A stretch of DNA of 64,000 nucleotides from Diaminobutyricimonas sp. LJ205 (GCF_009755725.1 NZ_CP046619.1:2542001-2606000); one strand, 5' to 3'. Counted from the stretch's first letter, positions 29,502 to 40,300 are shown. Made by a program: numbers and translations. Notes: a model not told the origin generated them from the letters alone.

Positions 29502-30308
29502 ATGGCCAACCCGGCATTCAGCAACTCGCCCGCCTTCAAAGGCAACGCCCCGACGATGACCGTTGACCAGCTCAACGAGCTGTACGGTCGTCCGGCTGCG
29601 ACCGACTCGGACCGCACCGTTGCGCCCGAGCCCGTAATGCTTCCCGCCGATGAGCGGATGACCTACGAAGACACGATCGTCAAGACCCTGGTGGCCTTCG
29701 CGCTGCTCGTCGCCGGTGCCGTCGTCGGCTGGATCGTTCCCGTGCTCGCCCTGCCTGCCGCCCTCGTCGGCTTCGTGCTTGCCCTGGTCAACATCTTCAA
29801 GAAGAAGCCCTCGAAGGCGCTCATCCTCAGCTACGCCGCGGTCGAGGGTGTCTTCGTCGGTGGTATCACGTTCTTCTTCGAGACGCAGTGGCCCGGAATC
29901 GCGGCGCAGGCGATCTTCGGCACCCTCGGCGTCGTCGGCGTCACCCTCTTCCTCTTCATGAGCGGCAAGGTGCGCGCCACCCCGAAGATGACCAAGATCT
30001 TCCTGGTCGCCATGGTCGGCTACGGCGCCTTCTCGCTGGTCAACCTTGGCCTGATGCTGTTCGGTGTCACCGACTCGATGTTCGGCCTGCGCAGCGAGTT
30101 CCCGCTGCTCGGCATCGGCCTCGGCGTGCTGGTCGTGCTGCTCGCGGCCTACTCGCTGGTGATGGACTTCGAGAACATCAAGACTGGTGTCGACCGCGGC
30201 GCCCCGCGCGTCTTCGGCTGGCAGGCCGCGTTCGGCATCATGGTCACCGTCGTGTGGCTGTACACCGAGATCCTGCGGCTGATCGCGATCTTCCGCGGCG
30301 GAGAGTAA
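29502..30308 (+). CDS. Bax inhibitor-1/YccA family membrane protein
   Basis: 268 residues: a 50-residue polar N-terminus (NPAFSNSPAFKGNAPTMTVDQLNELYGRP), then seven hydrophobic segments typical of the actinobacterial BI-1/YccA branch (VEGVFVGGITFFFE; VVGVTLFLFMSGKVRATPKMTK; YSLVMDFENIKTGVDRGAP with the conserved Asp; AFGIMVTVVWLYTEILRLI). Bacterial members act as pH-sensitive ion leak channels or protease modulators; the role here is unassigned. Confidence 0.88.
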   Translation: MANPAFSNSPAFKGNAPTMTVDQLNELYGRPAATDSDRTVAPEPVMLPADERMTYEDTIVKTLVAFALLVAGAVVGWIVPVLALPAALVGFVLALVNIFKKKPSKALILSYAAVEGVFVGGITFFFETQWPGIAAQAIFGTLGVVGVTLFLFMSGKVRATPKMTKIFLVAMVGYGAFSLVNLGLMLFGVTDSMFGLRSEFPLLGIGLGVLVVLLAAYSLVMDFENIKTGVDRGAPRVFGWQAAFGIMVTVVWLYTEILRLIAIFRGGE

Positions 30309-30375
30309 CCGCCAGCCACCCGCTGATCGAGGAGCGCCCCGCTGACCGAGGACGCGTCTCGAAATCACTCCTTAC

Positions 30376-30410
30376 GAAGAAGGGCCGTCCCACTGGGGCG
30401 GCCCTTCTTC
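30376..30410 (+). terminator. Terminator after the Bax-inhibitor-1 gene
   Basis: 16-bp stem with one G-U pair (left arm GAAGAAGGGCCGTCCC) and a 3-base loop, followed by TATAGG, 68 bp downstream of the stop. Confidence 0.75.
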
Positions 30411-30767
30411 TATAGGTGCGGCCGTCACGCCACCACGACCACAACCGCGCGGAGTCGTCGCTAATTGAGGACGAGCTGCGCCCCACCGGATAGAACAGCC
30501 AGTTCACTCGGTGTTGTGCCGTAGCTCCTCGGTTGCGAACAGCGGCGGGCCAGCTCGGGACTAGACGCGCTTCCTTGCTCCGCTCGGGCGCTCCTCAATC
30601 ACATGCGCGCGGCGCCCCGAGAGCCCAGCCAGCATTCCGCAGGACTTTCTGCAAACACGCCGATGTCTATGCGGCAACACGCCGACCACGAGCGAAAATC
30701 TCCTGCGCAATGCAGGCACCGCGGACGACTACACGTCGCACGCGCACCACGGCACAACTGCGCCGGA
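30411..30767. other. Gene-free stretch between terminator and nested inverted repeat
   Basis: About 360 bases without a credible coding frame: the short frames in it lack Shine-Dalgarno sequences and family similarity. No tRNA or riboswitch pattern was recognised. It continues into the nested inverted repeat at 30768-30870. Confidence 0.6.
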
Positions 30768-30870
30768 ATCGGATGGTTCGCGGGGTGTCGAGTTATGAGT
30801 GGCTGAGATGGCCACGCTTTTCGGCCGTCTCAGCCACTCATTGTTTGAGCTGAGGAGCGAACCATCCGAT
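30768..30870. repeat. Nested inverted-repeat element
   Basis: Outer arms ATCGGATGGTTCGC (30768-30781) and its exact complement (30857-30870) enclose an inner hairpin at 30795-30841: 14-bp perfect arms ATGAGTGGCTGAGA plus T-G and GGCC/GGCC pairs, with loop ACGCTTTTC. Any transcript would fold strongly. No open frame or T-tract terminator accompanies it. Candidates are a small structured RNA, a MITE-like relic or a protein-bound cruciform. Confidence 0.8.
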
Positions 30871-30904
30871 GGAGGCCCCGGGCACGGGGTTTCAAGACGC
30901 GTCA

Positions 30905-30924
30905 CTCGCTCCGGGGTGAGCGAG
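30905..30924 (-). terminator. Short hairpin just after the guaA stop
   Basis: CTCGCTC, six bases, GAGCGAG lies 6 bp beyond the guaA stop codon. The stem is only 7 bp with no clear T-run, so termination is tentative. Confidence 0.4.
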
Positions 30925-30929
30925 CGCGA

Positions 30930-32516
30930 TCACTCCCACTCGATAGTCCCCGGCGGCTTCGAGGTGACGTCGAGCACAACCCGGTTGACGTCGCGGACCT
31001 CGTTGGTGATCCGGTTCGAAATGCCCGCGAGCACGTCGTACGGCACTCGGGTCCAGTCGGCGGTCATGGCGTCCTCGGAGGACACAGGCCGCAGCACAAT
31101 CGGGTGCCCATAGGTGCGGCCGTCGCCCTGCACGCCCACCGATCGCACGTCGGCGAGGAGCACAACCGGGCACTGCCAGATCGCGGCGTCGAGTCCGGCG
31201 GCGGTGAGTTCCTCGCGGACAATGGCATCGGCATCCCGCAGCAGGTCCAGACGATCCTTGGTGACCTCACCGACGATGCGGATGCCGAGACCGGGGCCGG
31301 GGAACGGCTGGCGCGCGACGATCTCCTCGGGCAGGCCGAGTTCGCGGCCGATGGCGCGCACCTCGTCCTTGAACAGGGTGCGCAGCGGCTCGACCAGTTC
31401 GAAGGTCATGTCCTCGGGCAGGCCGCCCACGTTGTGGTGGCTCTTGATGTTCGCGGTTCCGGTGCCGCCGCCGGATTCGACGACGTCGGGGTACAGGGTG
31501 CCCTGCACCAGGAAGCGGATCGGGTCGCCCTCTTCGGCGGCCTCCGCGATCAGTTCGGCCTGCGCCTGCTCGAAGGTGCGAATGAATTCACGGCCGATGA
31601 TCTTGCGCTTGGTCTCGGGGTCGCTGACACCCTCAAGCGCAGTCAGGAACTGCTCCTCGGCGTTGACGGTGACCAGTCGGATGCCGGTGGCCTTGACGTA
31701 GTCCTCTTCGACCTGGCGGGCCTCATCCTTGCGCAACAGACCGTGGTCCACGAAGACACACACCAGCTGGTCGCCGACGGCCTCGTGCACGAGCGCGGCA
31801 GCGACGGCGGAGTCGACACCACCGGACAATCCGGCGATGACCTTGCCGGTGCCGATCTGCGCACGAATGCGCTCGACCTGCTCGGCGATGACGCTGCCCG
31901 GGTTCCAGTCACCGGGAAGTCCGGCAGCCCGGTGCAGGAAGTTCTCGAGCACCCCCTGGCCGTACTCGGAGTGCTTCACCTCGGGGTGCCACTGCACGCC
32001 GTACAGCTTTCGCTCATCGTTCGCGAACGCGGCGACCGGGGTCACCGGCGTGGACGCGAGCACGTCGAAACCGGCGGGCGCCTTGACGACCGAGTCGCCG
32101 TGGCTCATCCAGGTGATCTGCTGCGCGGGCTGGCCGGCGAGCAGCGATCCGCCGTCGCCGGACACGGATGCCGCGGTCGCGCCATACTCGCGCTGACCAG
32201 TCTTCGCGACCTCGCCGCCGAGCTGCTGCGCCATCACCTGGAAGCCGTAGCAGATACCGAGCATCGGCACACCGAGCTCGATGATCGCGGGATCAAGCGA
32301 GGGTGCGCCCTCTTCGTAGACCGACGAGGGTCCACCGCTGAGCACGATGCCTGCGGGGTTCTTGGCGGCCACCTCGGCCGCGGTGATCGTGTGCGGCACG
32401 ATCTCGGAGTACACGTTCGCCTCGCGCACCCGGCGGGCGATCAGCTGGGCGTACTGCGCGCCGAAGTCGACGACGAGCACCGGCTGGTGGTCGGTGCTGT
32501 TTGCGCTGGCGTTAAT
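30930..32516 (-). CDS. guaA: GMP synthase (glutamine-hydrolysing)
   Basis: Converts XMP to GMP. Glutaminase domain ([21 protein letters not shown]; nucleophile loop [29 protein letters not shown]), ATP-pyrophosphatase domain ([29 protein letters not shown]) and the dimerisation domain ([52 protein letters not shown]). No ATG is in frame. ATT at 32516 has GGAGG six bases upstream and overlaps the preceding gene's TAA, giving 528 residues, a normal length. The alternative GTG at 32543 lacks a Shine-Dalgarno sequence. Gene identity is certain; the start is not. Confidence 0.95.
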   Translation of the reverse strand: MNASANSTDHQPVLVVDFGAQYAQLIARRVREANVYSEIVPHTITAAEVAAKNPAGIVLSGGPSSVYEEGAPSLDPAIIELGVPMLGICYGFQVMAQQLGGEVAKTGQREYGATAASVSGDGGSLLAGQPAQQITWMSHGDSVVKAPAGFDVLASTPVTPVAAFANDERKLYGVQWHPEVKHSEYGQGVLENFLHRAAGLPGDWNPGSVIAEQVERIRAQIGTGKVIAGLSGGVDSAVAAALVHEAVGDQLVCVFVDHGLLRKDEARQVEEDYVKATGIRLVTVNAEEQFLTALEGVSDPETKRKIIGREFIRTFEQAQAELIAEAAEEGDPIRFLVQGTLYPDVVESGGGTGTANIKSHHNVGGLPEDMTFELVEPLRTLFKDEVRAIGRELGLPEEIVARQPFPGPGLGIRIVGEVTKDRLDLLRDADAIVREELTAAGLDAAIWQCPVVLLADVRSVGVQGDGRTYGHPIVLRPVSSEDAMTADWTRVPYDVLAGISNRITNEVRDVNRVVLDVTSKPPGTIEWE

Positions 32517-32952
32517 GTGCGGCCTCCACGAGTTCGGATTCACGGCTGGCGAGGTAGGCCTTGACCAGCTTCGACAGACGGATTTCAACGATGAATGACA
32601 GGAATGGGATCACGCCACCGGTGGCGAGTAGCAGCAGCTGCGGCAGCGACCAGCGCATGAAGGTCCACAGCCGGAAACAGGCGATCAGGTAGATGACGTA
32701 AAACCAGCCGTGCACGATCAGGATGCCCGTGGACAGGTTGACCGCGCTGACGGTGCCGTCCGGCACCAGGGCGAGGAATCCGTACGGGCCGGCGAACTCG
32801 ATTTCGCTGCCGAAGGCGTATTTGATGATCATCTCGGCACAGAGCAGCAACAGCAGGATGCCGGTGAGATACGCGGTGACCTGGTAGAACTTGAGGCTGC
32901 TCCGAATCTGCGGGAATGTCTCGGGTTTGGGAGCAAGGGCCATGGCACTCAT
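32512..32952 (-). CDS. DUF3817 family membrane protein
   Basis: 146 residues with three to four transmembrane helices and the pattern usual for the family ([72 protein letters not shown]). ATG 32952 overlaps the SURF1-like gene's stop as ATGA. The 3' end overlaps the proposed guaA ATT start by 5 nt. Function unknown. Confidence 0.85.
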   Translation of the reverse strand: MSAMALAPKPETFPQIRSSLKFYQVTAYLTGILLLLLCAEMIIKYAFGSEIEFAGPYGFLALVPDGTVSAVNLSTGILIVHGWFYVIYLIACFRLWTFMRWSLPQLLLLATGGVIPFLSFIVEIRLSKLVKAYLASRESELVEAAH

Positions 32953-33713
32953 TCTACCGTCGCGGCCTGTGCGGCCAGTTCGGCCTCTTCCTGCTCGCGC
33001 TGCCAGGCATCCTTCACCAGCCGGTACCAGAGATACAGCGCGAATCCGGCGAAGATCACCCATTCCGCCGCGTAGAAGATGTTCAGCCAGTTGAGCGTCA
33101 CCTCGTCGCTCGGCTCCGGTGAATCGATGGCCTGCAGCCCGTCGAGGTCGAGCGCGGGGGCCTCGTGCAGGACCACATAACCGCCGTACACGTCGCCGAC
33201 CTCGGCCCACTGGTTGATCAGCTCGGACACGGCCAGCGCCGACTGTTCCCCGGCCTCGAAATCGGACTCGGTCGGCGAATCGCTCGGCAGGTAGCGGCCG
33301 ATGATTTCCATGGGATCGGTGCGGATGCCGCGCTCGATCTCGGCGAAATGGTCGGGTTGCTCGGCCCAACCGAGCGCGACGGCGACGCTGGCGGCATCCT
33401 CAGTCACCAGGTGACCGACGAGCCAATAGCCCTCCTGGCCATCCTGCAGCCGGCCGCTCAGGGTGGTGAAGTCGCCTGGCACGAAGGACCCCTCGACCGA
33501 GACGACATAACCGGCCTCGGATTCCAGGGTGGCCTGCTGCGGCTGGGTCAGTTGCTCGATCGGCTGAACCGTCTCGGTGTCGCGTTCGATGACGGTTGCC
33601 TCGTCGACGCTGCGTTCAAGCTGCCATTGCCCGAGCAGGGCAAAGCCGGCCGCCACTGCGAGGCAGAGCACGAGCATTGCGATCCAGCGCGGCCTGCGCG
33701 CAACTTTCCACAC
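32949..33713 (-). CDS. SURF1-like cytochrome oxidase biogenesis protein
   Basis: 254 residues: an N-terminal helix (WIAMLVLCLAVAAGFALLGQWQLERS), a large extracytoplasmic beta domain (GYVVSVEGSFVPGDFTTLSGRLQDGQEGYWLVGHLV, VAVALGWAEQPD, IIGRYLPSD) and a C-terminal helix (IFYAAEWVIFAGFALYLWYRL). That two-helix layout and the GxWQ-type start identify SURF1, which helps heme insertion or assembly of cytochrome c oxidase. It is followed by DUF3817 with a 4-nt overlap. Confidence 0.88.
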   Translation of the reverse strand: MWKVARRPRWIAMLVLCLAVAAGFALLGQWQLERSVDEATVIERDTETVQPIEQLTQPQQATLESEAGYVVSVEGSFVPGDFTTLSGRLQDGQEGYWLVGHLVTEDAASVAVALGWAEQPDHFAEIERGIRTDPMEIIGRYLPSDSPTESDFEAGEQSALAVSELINQWAEVGDVYGGYVVLHEAPALDLDGLQAIDSPEPSDEVTLNWLNIFYAAEWVIFAGFALYLWYRLVKDAWQREQEEAELAAQAATVE

Positions 33714-33716
33714 CCG

Positions 33717-35078
33717 TTAGTACTCCGGATCCCTCGCGCGCTGCGGTTCGGTGCGCATCGCGTCCTCCACTGCTGCTTCGACCTCTGCTGTCGTCGGCTC
33801 GGCCACATCCTGTGCTCCGGAGCCCGGCTCGCCGGCGATCTCCGTGGCCTTCTCGGCTTCCAGAGCCCGCAGCCGCTCCGCCTCAGCAGCAGCTTCGGCC
33901 TTCCGTTGCTTGCGTTTGGTGCCGAGCACGGCGGCCCCGATCCGCTCGGAGTTCACCGCGAGGATCGGACCGAGCACAGCCATGATCAGAACGTACAGCC
34001 CGGCAAACGGGGCCATCCGCTGATCCAGTCCGGCAGCCACGGAGAGGGTGGCGAGGATCAACGCGAACTCGCCGCGGTTCTGCAGGATCACCGCAGTGTT
34101 GATGCCGGCCTGCACACCCATCTTGTTGATCCAGGCGACGAACTGCCCGGCGATCACGTTGAGCACCAGCGTCATCGCGACCGCGGCCAGCACCGGGCCA
34201 AGCACCGGGCCGAAGGTCGCGGGATCAAGCGCCAGGCCGAAGTTCACGAAGAAGAATGCGGCGAAGACGTCGCGCAGAGGTAAGGCGAGATGCTCGATGC
34301 GGGAGCGGTAGCGGCTGGCACCGAGCACCAGCCCGATCAGGAACGCGCCGATCGCATCCGTGACGCCGAGGATCTCACCGATGCCGGCGAAGACGAGGGC
34401 GAGTCCGAAGAAGAGGATGGTGAACAGCTCGTCGTCTTTGCCGCGGATGAGCCGCGATACCACCCGGCCGCCCCAGCGGGCGATGGCGAACATGACGACG
34501 AGGAACAGGAAGGCGACGCCGAGCTTCACCAGGATCGGACCGAGATCCGTCTCGCCGCTCAGCACCACCGACACGATCGCGAGGTAGATCGCGATGAAGA
34601 TGTCCTCGACGACGGTCACGCCGAGGATCATCGGCGTCTCAGGGTTCGCCAGTCGGCGCAGCTCGATGATCAGTTTGGTGACGATGGCGCTCGATGAGGT
34701 CGCCGTCATGCCCGCGATCACCAGCGCCTCGCGTGGACCCCAATCCAGCATGAAGCCGAAGATCAGCCCGACGCCCATGTTGAGCACGATGTACGAGCCG
34801 CCGGAGACGATCAGGCGTCCCGCGTTCGAGAAGAAGGCGTCCTGGTCGAACTCGAGGCCGAGGTTGAACAGCAGCATGATCAAGCCGAACACGGCGATCA
34901 GTTCGACCCGGCCGGTGTCGAAGTCGAGCGGGAACCAGCCGGTGTGCGGGCTGGCGAGCAGGCCGACGACCATGTAGATCGGGATCGTCGGCAGGCCGAT
35001 CAGTTTTCCGAGGCGACCCAGCACATACGCAATGACGAAGAGGAGGCCGAGGACGAGAAGTTCTTCACCAAGGGGCAT
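33717..35078 (-). CDS. Cation:proton antiporter (CPA2, KhtU-like)
   Basis: 453 residues with about 12 transmembrane helices in the first 390 (LGKLIGLPTIPIYMVVGLLASPHTG; FGLIMLLFNLGLEFDQD; AGMTATSSSAIVTKLIIELRRLANPETPMILGVTVVEDIFIAIYLA; VTDAIGAFLIGLVLGAS; ILQNRGEFALILATL). A charged C-terminal tail of about 60 residues has no RCK domain. The regulatory TrkA-C protein is encoded just upstream (3-bp gap), which is the KhtTU arrangement for K+/H+ exchange. Confidence 0.88.
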   Translation of the reverse strand: MPLGEELLVLGLLFVIAYVLGRLGKLIGLPTIPIYMVVGLLASPHTGWFPLDFDTGRVELIAVFGLIMLLFNLGLEFDQDAFFSNAGRLIVSGGSYIVLNMGVGLIFGFMLDWGPREALVIAGMTATSSSAIVTKLIIELRRLANPETPMILGVTVVEDIFIAIYLAIVSVVLSGETDLGPILVKLGVAFLFLVVMFAIARWGGRVVSRLIRGKDDELFTILFFGLALVFAGIGEILGVTDAIGAFLIGLVLGASRYRSRIEHLALPLRDVFAAFFFVNFGLALDPATFGPVLGPVLAAVAMTLVLNVIAGQFVAWINKMGVQAGINTAVILQNRGEFALILATLSVAAGLDQRMAPFAGLYVLIMAVLGPILAVNSERIGAAVLGTKRKQRKAEAAAEAERLRALEAEKATEIAGEPGSGAQDVAEPTTAEVEAAVEDAMRTEPQRARDPEY

Positions 35079-35081
35079 GCG

Positions 35082-35609
35082 CTAATCCCCCGGCGCGCTT
35101 GCGCTGGGAGTCTTGCCGACGGCGCCGGTGCGATAGAACTCGAATGCCTTGGCGACCTTCTCGGGGGCGCCGGCCAGCACGAGCGTGTCGCCGGGGAAGA
35201 CCTTGAACTCGTCCGACGGGGCCGGATTGGCGACGTCGTTGCGGACGACCGCGACCACGGAGCATCCGACTGCTCCAACCTCGCTCAGGTCGCCGAGCGC
35301 CTGGCCGGCGATGTGGTCGCCGTAATCGACCTTGAACCAGTCGATAGCGAGTCCCGGGATTTCGGAGAGGTCCTGGCGGGACTCGGTGATCTGGGTGCCC
35401 CCGAGCAGTTCGGCGAGGGTGTGCGCCTCGTCTTCCTCCAGGCGGAGGGAGATCTTCGTGGCATCCGAATTCTCTGAGCCCTCATCGAAGGTGATGAGGT
35501 CGGTCTTTCCGGAGCGGTGCGTGACCACCGCGACCTTGCCACCATCAGCGGGAGTGAAGCTGTGCAGCAAACCGACACCGGGAAGCTGGACGCGCCGAAC
35601 ATCAACCAT
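35082..35609 (-). CDS. TrkA-C domain regulatory protein (KhtT-like)
   Basis: 175 residues from ATG 35609. The N-terminal part (VRRVQLPGVGLLHSFTPADGGKVAVVTHRSGKTDLITFD) matches KhtT/AmhM subunits, and the C-terminal TrkA-C domain (LSEVGAVGCSVVAVVRNDVANPAPSDEFKVFPGDTLVLAGAPEKVAKAFEF) would sense nucleotide or ions. It probably gates the antiporter encoded downstream. Confidence 0.85.
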   Translation of the reverse strand: MVDVRRVQLPGVGLLHSFTPADGGKVAVVTHRSGKTDLITFDEGSENSDATKISLRLEEDEAHTLAELLGGTQITESRQDLSEIPGLAIDWFKVDYGDHIAGQALGDLSEVGAVGCSVVAVVRNDVANPAPSDEFKVFPGDTLVLAGAPEKVAKAFEFYRTGAVGKTPSASAPGD

Positions 35610-35663
35610 GAGTAAGGCCTTTCTGGGGGTCGGATCGCGAACAATCCAGTGTACCGGCGGTTC

Positions 35664-35696
35664 CCTGAGCGACCCTCCAGTCAGAGGGCCCTCAGG
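35664..35696 (-). terminator. Possible hairpin at the end of glpD
   Basis: CCTGAG..CTCAGG outside CCCTC..GAGGG on the same axis, loop CAGTCA, overlapping the glpD stop codon. No T-run; a weak terminator or attenuator. Confidence 0.35.
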
Positions 35697-37422
35697 AGGC
35701 CGCGACGATGTCCGGCGCCTCGAGCCGCACGCGGTCGGCGGACGCGTCATCCGGCTGTTCCTGGCTCGCCCGCTCGGCCTCGACCCGCTTCAGGTAGAAG
35801 CCGACCTCGCGCTCGATCCTGGCCTCATCCCAGCCGAGGGCCTCGCCCATCAGCCGGGCAGCCACCGGTGCCGCGGAGACCCCTCGGTCCCAGGCTTCGA
35901 TCGACACTCGGGTACGCCGGGCGAGCACGTCATCGAGATGCAGCGCGCCCTCGTGGGTGGCCGCGTAGACCACCTCAGCCTGGATGTAGTCGTCGGCGCC
36001 GGGCAGCGGATCCTTCAACTCCGGCCGGGAGCGGATCAGATCGAGCAGTTCGTCGGTGAGCACGCCGTAGCGGTTCAGCAGGTGTTCGATACGCACCTTG
36101 TGCACGCCGAACGCGCGGGCGATCTTGGAGCGCTTGTTCCACGCAGCCTGGTAGCCCTCGGCGCCGAGGAGGCTGATCTCATCGGTGGTCGACGGCGGGA
36201 TCTTGCCGTCGAGGGCGGCGACCGCCTCGTCGATGGCGTCCTTCGCCATCACCCGGTAGGTGGTCCATTTGCCGCCGGCGACGACGACCAGGCCGGGCAC
36301 GCTGTGCGCGACGATGTGCTCGCGGCTGAGCTTCGAGGTCTCGTCGCTCTCGCCCGCGAGCAGTGGTCGCAGGCCGGCGTAGACACCCTCGACATCCTCC
36401 CGGGTGAGCGGCACGGCGAGCACCCGGTTCACCTGCTCCAGCAGGTAGTCGATGTCGGCCGCGGTGGCGGCCGGATGCGCCTTGTCGAGGTCCCAGTCGG
36501 TGTCGGTGGTGCCGATCAGCCAGTGGCGTCCCCACGGCACGACGAACAGCACGCTCTTCTCGGTGCGCAGGATCAGTCCCACCTTGGACTGGAACCGGTC
36601 GCGCGGCACCACCAGGTGCACGCCCTTCGAGGCCCGCACCTTGAACTGGCCGCGTTCACCGACCATCGCCTGGGTGTCGTCGGTCCAGACGCCGGTGGCG
36701 TTGACCACTTGCCTGGCCTTGATCTCGAACTTCTCGCCGGTTTCGAGGTCGTGGGCGATCGCGCCGACGACACGTTCGCCGACCTTGAGGAAGCCTTCCA
36801 CGCGCACGCGGCTGGCGACGTGGGCGCCGTAGAACGAGGCGGTGCGGGCCAGGCTGGCCACGTAGCGGGCGTCATCGACCTGGGCGTCGTAGTAGACGAG
36901 GCCGCCGCGGAAGGCGTCGCCGCGCAGGCTCGGCGCCGCCCGGTGCAGCTGCCGCTTGCTCAGGTGCCGGTGGTGGGGAACGCCCGGCGGGCGCCCGCCG
37001 GTGTAGCTGAACAGGTCGTAGAGCAGCATGCCAGCGCCGATGTAGAACCGTTCGAACACCGGCTTGGTCAGCGGGTAGAGGAAGCGCACGGGCTTGACCA
37101 GGTGCGGCGCGATCCGCTGCAGCAGCAGGCCTCGTTCGATCAGGGCCTCGCGCACCAGCCGGAAGTCCAGCTGTTCCAGGTAGCGGATGCCGCCGTGCAC
37201 AAGCTTCGACGACCGGCTGGAGGTGCCGCTCGCCCAGTCCCGCGCTTCGACCATGCCCACCCGAAGTCCTCGGGTGACCGCGTCAAGCGCGGCGCCGGTG
37301 CCGACGATCCCGCCGCCGATGACGAGGATGTCGAGTTCCTTCGTCTTCAGGGTGTCGATCGCGGCTGCACGCTCGGCGGGGCCGAGCTTCGATGAGCGGG
37401 TGACCGGCTTCTGTTTCTGCAC
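35692..37422 (-). CDS. glpD: Glycerol-3-phosphate dehydrogenase (FAD)
   Basis: 576-residue membrane-associated flavoenzyme oxidising glycerol-3-phosphate to DHAP and passing electrons to quinone. FAD site DILVIGGGIVGTGAALDAVTRGLRVGMVE, SSRSSKLVHGGIRYLE, VVNATGVWTDD, IGTTDTDWD, VYAGLRPLLA, VVAGGKWTTYRVMA and the C-terminal DAO_C domain. Links to the glycerophosphodiesterase at 27692-28675. Confidence 0.95.
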   Translation of the reverse strand: MQKQKPVTRSSKLGPAERAAAIDTLKTKELDILVIGGGIVGTGAALDAVTRGLRVGMVEARDWASGTSSRSSKLVHGGIRYLEQLDFRLVREALIERGLLLQRIAPHLVKPVRFLYPLTKPVFERFYIGAGMLLYDLFSYTGGRPPGVPHHRHLSKRQLHRAAPSLRGDAFRGGLVYYDAQVDDARYVASLARTASFYGAHVASRVRVEGFLKVGERVVGAIAHDLETGEKFEIKARQVVNATGVWTDDTQAMVGERGQFKVRASKGVHLVVPRDRFQSKVGLILRTEKSVLFVVPWGRHWLIGTTDTDWDLDKAHPAATAADIDYLLEQVNRVLAVPLTREDVEGVYAGLRPLLAGESDETSKLSREHIVAHSVPGLVVVAGGKWTTYRVMAKDAIDEAVAALDGKIPPSTTDEISLLGAEGYQAAWNKRSKIARAFGVHKVRIEHLLNRYGVLTDELLDLIRSRPELKDPLPGADDYIQAEVVYAATHEGALHLDDVLARRTRVSIEAWDRGVSAAPVAARLMGEALGWDEARIEREVGFYLKRVEAERASQEQPDDASADRVRLEAPDIVAAS

Positions 37423-37442
37423 TGCTGCCTCCGGAAGACTCG

Positions 37443-38564
37443 CTAGCGGTAGTAAGGGGCGACGACGACCTCGACGCGCTGGAACTCCTTCAGGTCCGAG
37501 TAGCCGGTGGTCGCCATCGAGCGGCGCAAGGCACCGATCAGGTTGCTGCGTCCGTCAGCGGTGGTGGACGGCCCGTAGAAGATCTTCTCCAGCGACGCGA
37601 TCTGGCCGACCTCGACGCGCGAGCCGCGCGGCAGTTCCGCGTGGTGTGCCTCGGCGCCCCAGTGCCAGCCGCCGCCGGGCGCCTCCTCGGCGCGGGCCAG
37701 CGCGGTGCCGAGCATGACCGCGTCGGCGCCGCAGGCGATCGCCTTGACGACGTCGCCGGAAGTGTTCAGGCCGCCGTCAGCGATGACGTGCACGTAGCGT
37801 CCGCCGGACTCGTCGAGGTAGTCGCGGCGTGCGCCGGCGACATCCGCCACCGCAGTGGCCATCGGCGCGTGGATGCCGAGCGATGAACGGGTCGTCGAGG
37901 CAGCTCCCCCACCGAAGCCGACCAGCACACCAGCCGCGCCCGTGCGCATCAGGTGCAGGGCAGCGGTGTAGGTGGCGGCGCCGCCGACGATCACCGGCAC
38001 GTCGAGTTCGTAGATGAACTTCTTCAGGTTCAGCGGCTCGGTGCTCTTGGAGACGTGCTCGGCGCTGACCGTGGTGCCGCGGATGACGAACAGGTCGACT
38101 CCTGCGTCGACAACGGTCTGGTGCAGTTCCTGGGTGCGCTGCGGGCTGAGCGCACCGGCGACCGGCACGCCGGCCTCGCGCATCTCGGCGAGGCGCTTCT
38201 TGATCAGTTCGGGCTTGATCGGCTCGGCGTACAGCTGCTGCATGCGTGTGGTGGCGACATCCTCGGGCAGTTCCCGGATCTCGGCGAGCACCGCCTCGGC
38301 GTCGTCGTAGCGGGTCCAGACGCCCTCGAGGTCGAGCACGCCCAGGCCACCGAGCTTGCCGATCGCGATCGCCATCTCGGGCGAAACGACCGAGTCCATC
38401 GGGGCGGCGACAACCGGGGTGTCGAACGTGAACGCGTCGATCGACCAGCTGACCGAGACATCCCTCGGGTCACGCGTGCGCCGGCTCGGCACGATGGCGA
38501 TGTCGTCGAACGCGTATACACGGCGGGCGCGCTTGGCGCGGCCGATCTCTACCTCAGTCACCAC
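37443..38564 (-). CDS. IMP dehydrogenase-like GuaB3 family protein
   Basis: 373 residues from GTG 38564: a TIM barrel of the IMPDH/GMPR superfamily without CBS domains (YAFDDIAIVPSRRTRDP, TPVVAAPMDSVVS, GGLGVLDLEGVW, HVIADGGLNTSGDVVKAIACGADAVMLG). At the IMPDH catalytic-loop position the sequence is GFGGGAASTTRSS (about residue 225): the active-site Cys of GPGSICTTR is Ser. This is the actinobacterial GuaB3 paralogue; canonical IMPDH activity is unlikely. Confidence 0.9.
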   Translation of the reverse strand: MVTEVEIGRAKRARRVYAFDDIAIVPSRRTRDPRDVSVSWSIDAFTFDTPVVAAPMDSVVSPEMAIAIGKLGGLGVLDLEGVWTRYDDAEAVLAEIRELPEDVATTRMQQLYAEPIKPELIKKRLAEMREAGVPVAGALSPQRTQELHQTVVDAGVDLFVIRGTTVSAEHVSKSTEPLNLKKFIYELDVPVIVGGAATYTAALHLMRTGAAGVLVGFGGGAASTTRSSLGIHAPMATAVADVAGARRDYLDESGGRYVHVIADGGLNTSGDVVKAIACGADAVMLGTALARAEEAPGGGWHWGAEAHHAELPRGSRVEVGQIASLEKIFYGPSTTADGRSNLIGALRRSMATTGYSDLKEFQRVEVVVAPYYR

Positions 38565-38660
38565 ACCAGCCTACCGGCGGCGGCCGACGCTCCCGTCGGG
38601 CCACGGTCGGCGGCGGCGGTCAGCGCAGACCGTCCCCGACGGTCGACCCCGAGCGCAGGC

Positions 38661-38718
38661 GCTAGCCTTTCGGCGTCGCGCGAGCGAAGTTTCACGCGCG
38701 CAGAGCCGAAAGACTAGC
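38661..38718. repeat. Long imperfect hairpin between guaB3 and guaB
   Basis: GCTAGCCTTTCGGC (38661-38674) pairs with 38705-38718 at 13 of 14 positions; inside lie GCGCG/CGCGC arms. It stands in the 224-bp gap downstream of guaB (stop at 38789) and could be its terminator, though no T-run follows. Nothing else is seen in the gap. Confidence 0.6.
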
Positions 38719-38788
38719 GGCACACAGATGCTCGGCGGCGCCCCGCCTTCCCTCAACGGCTCAACGGGAAACGGACCGGCAGCCGCAA

Positions 38789-40300
<1,512 letters not shown>

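Noticed and set aside
30795-30841. Inner hairpin as an ordinary guaA terminator
   Set aside because: It lies about 90 bp beyond the stop, is enclosed by a second exact inverted repeat and lacks a T-tract on the guaA strand.
35332-37395. 687-codon plus-strand frame
   Set aside because: Antisense to khtT and glpD, which have full family motifs.
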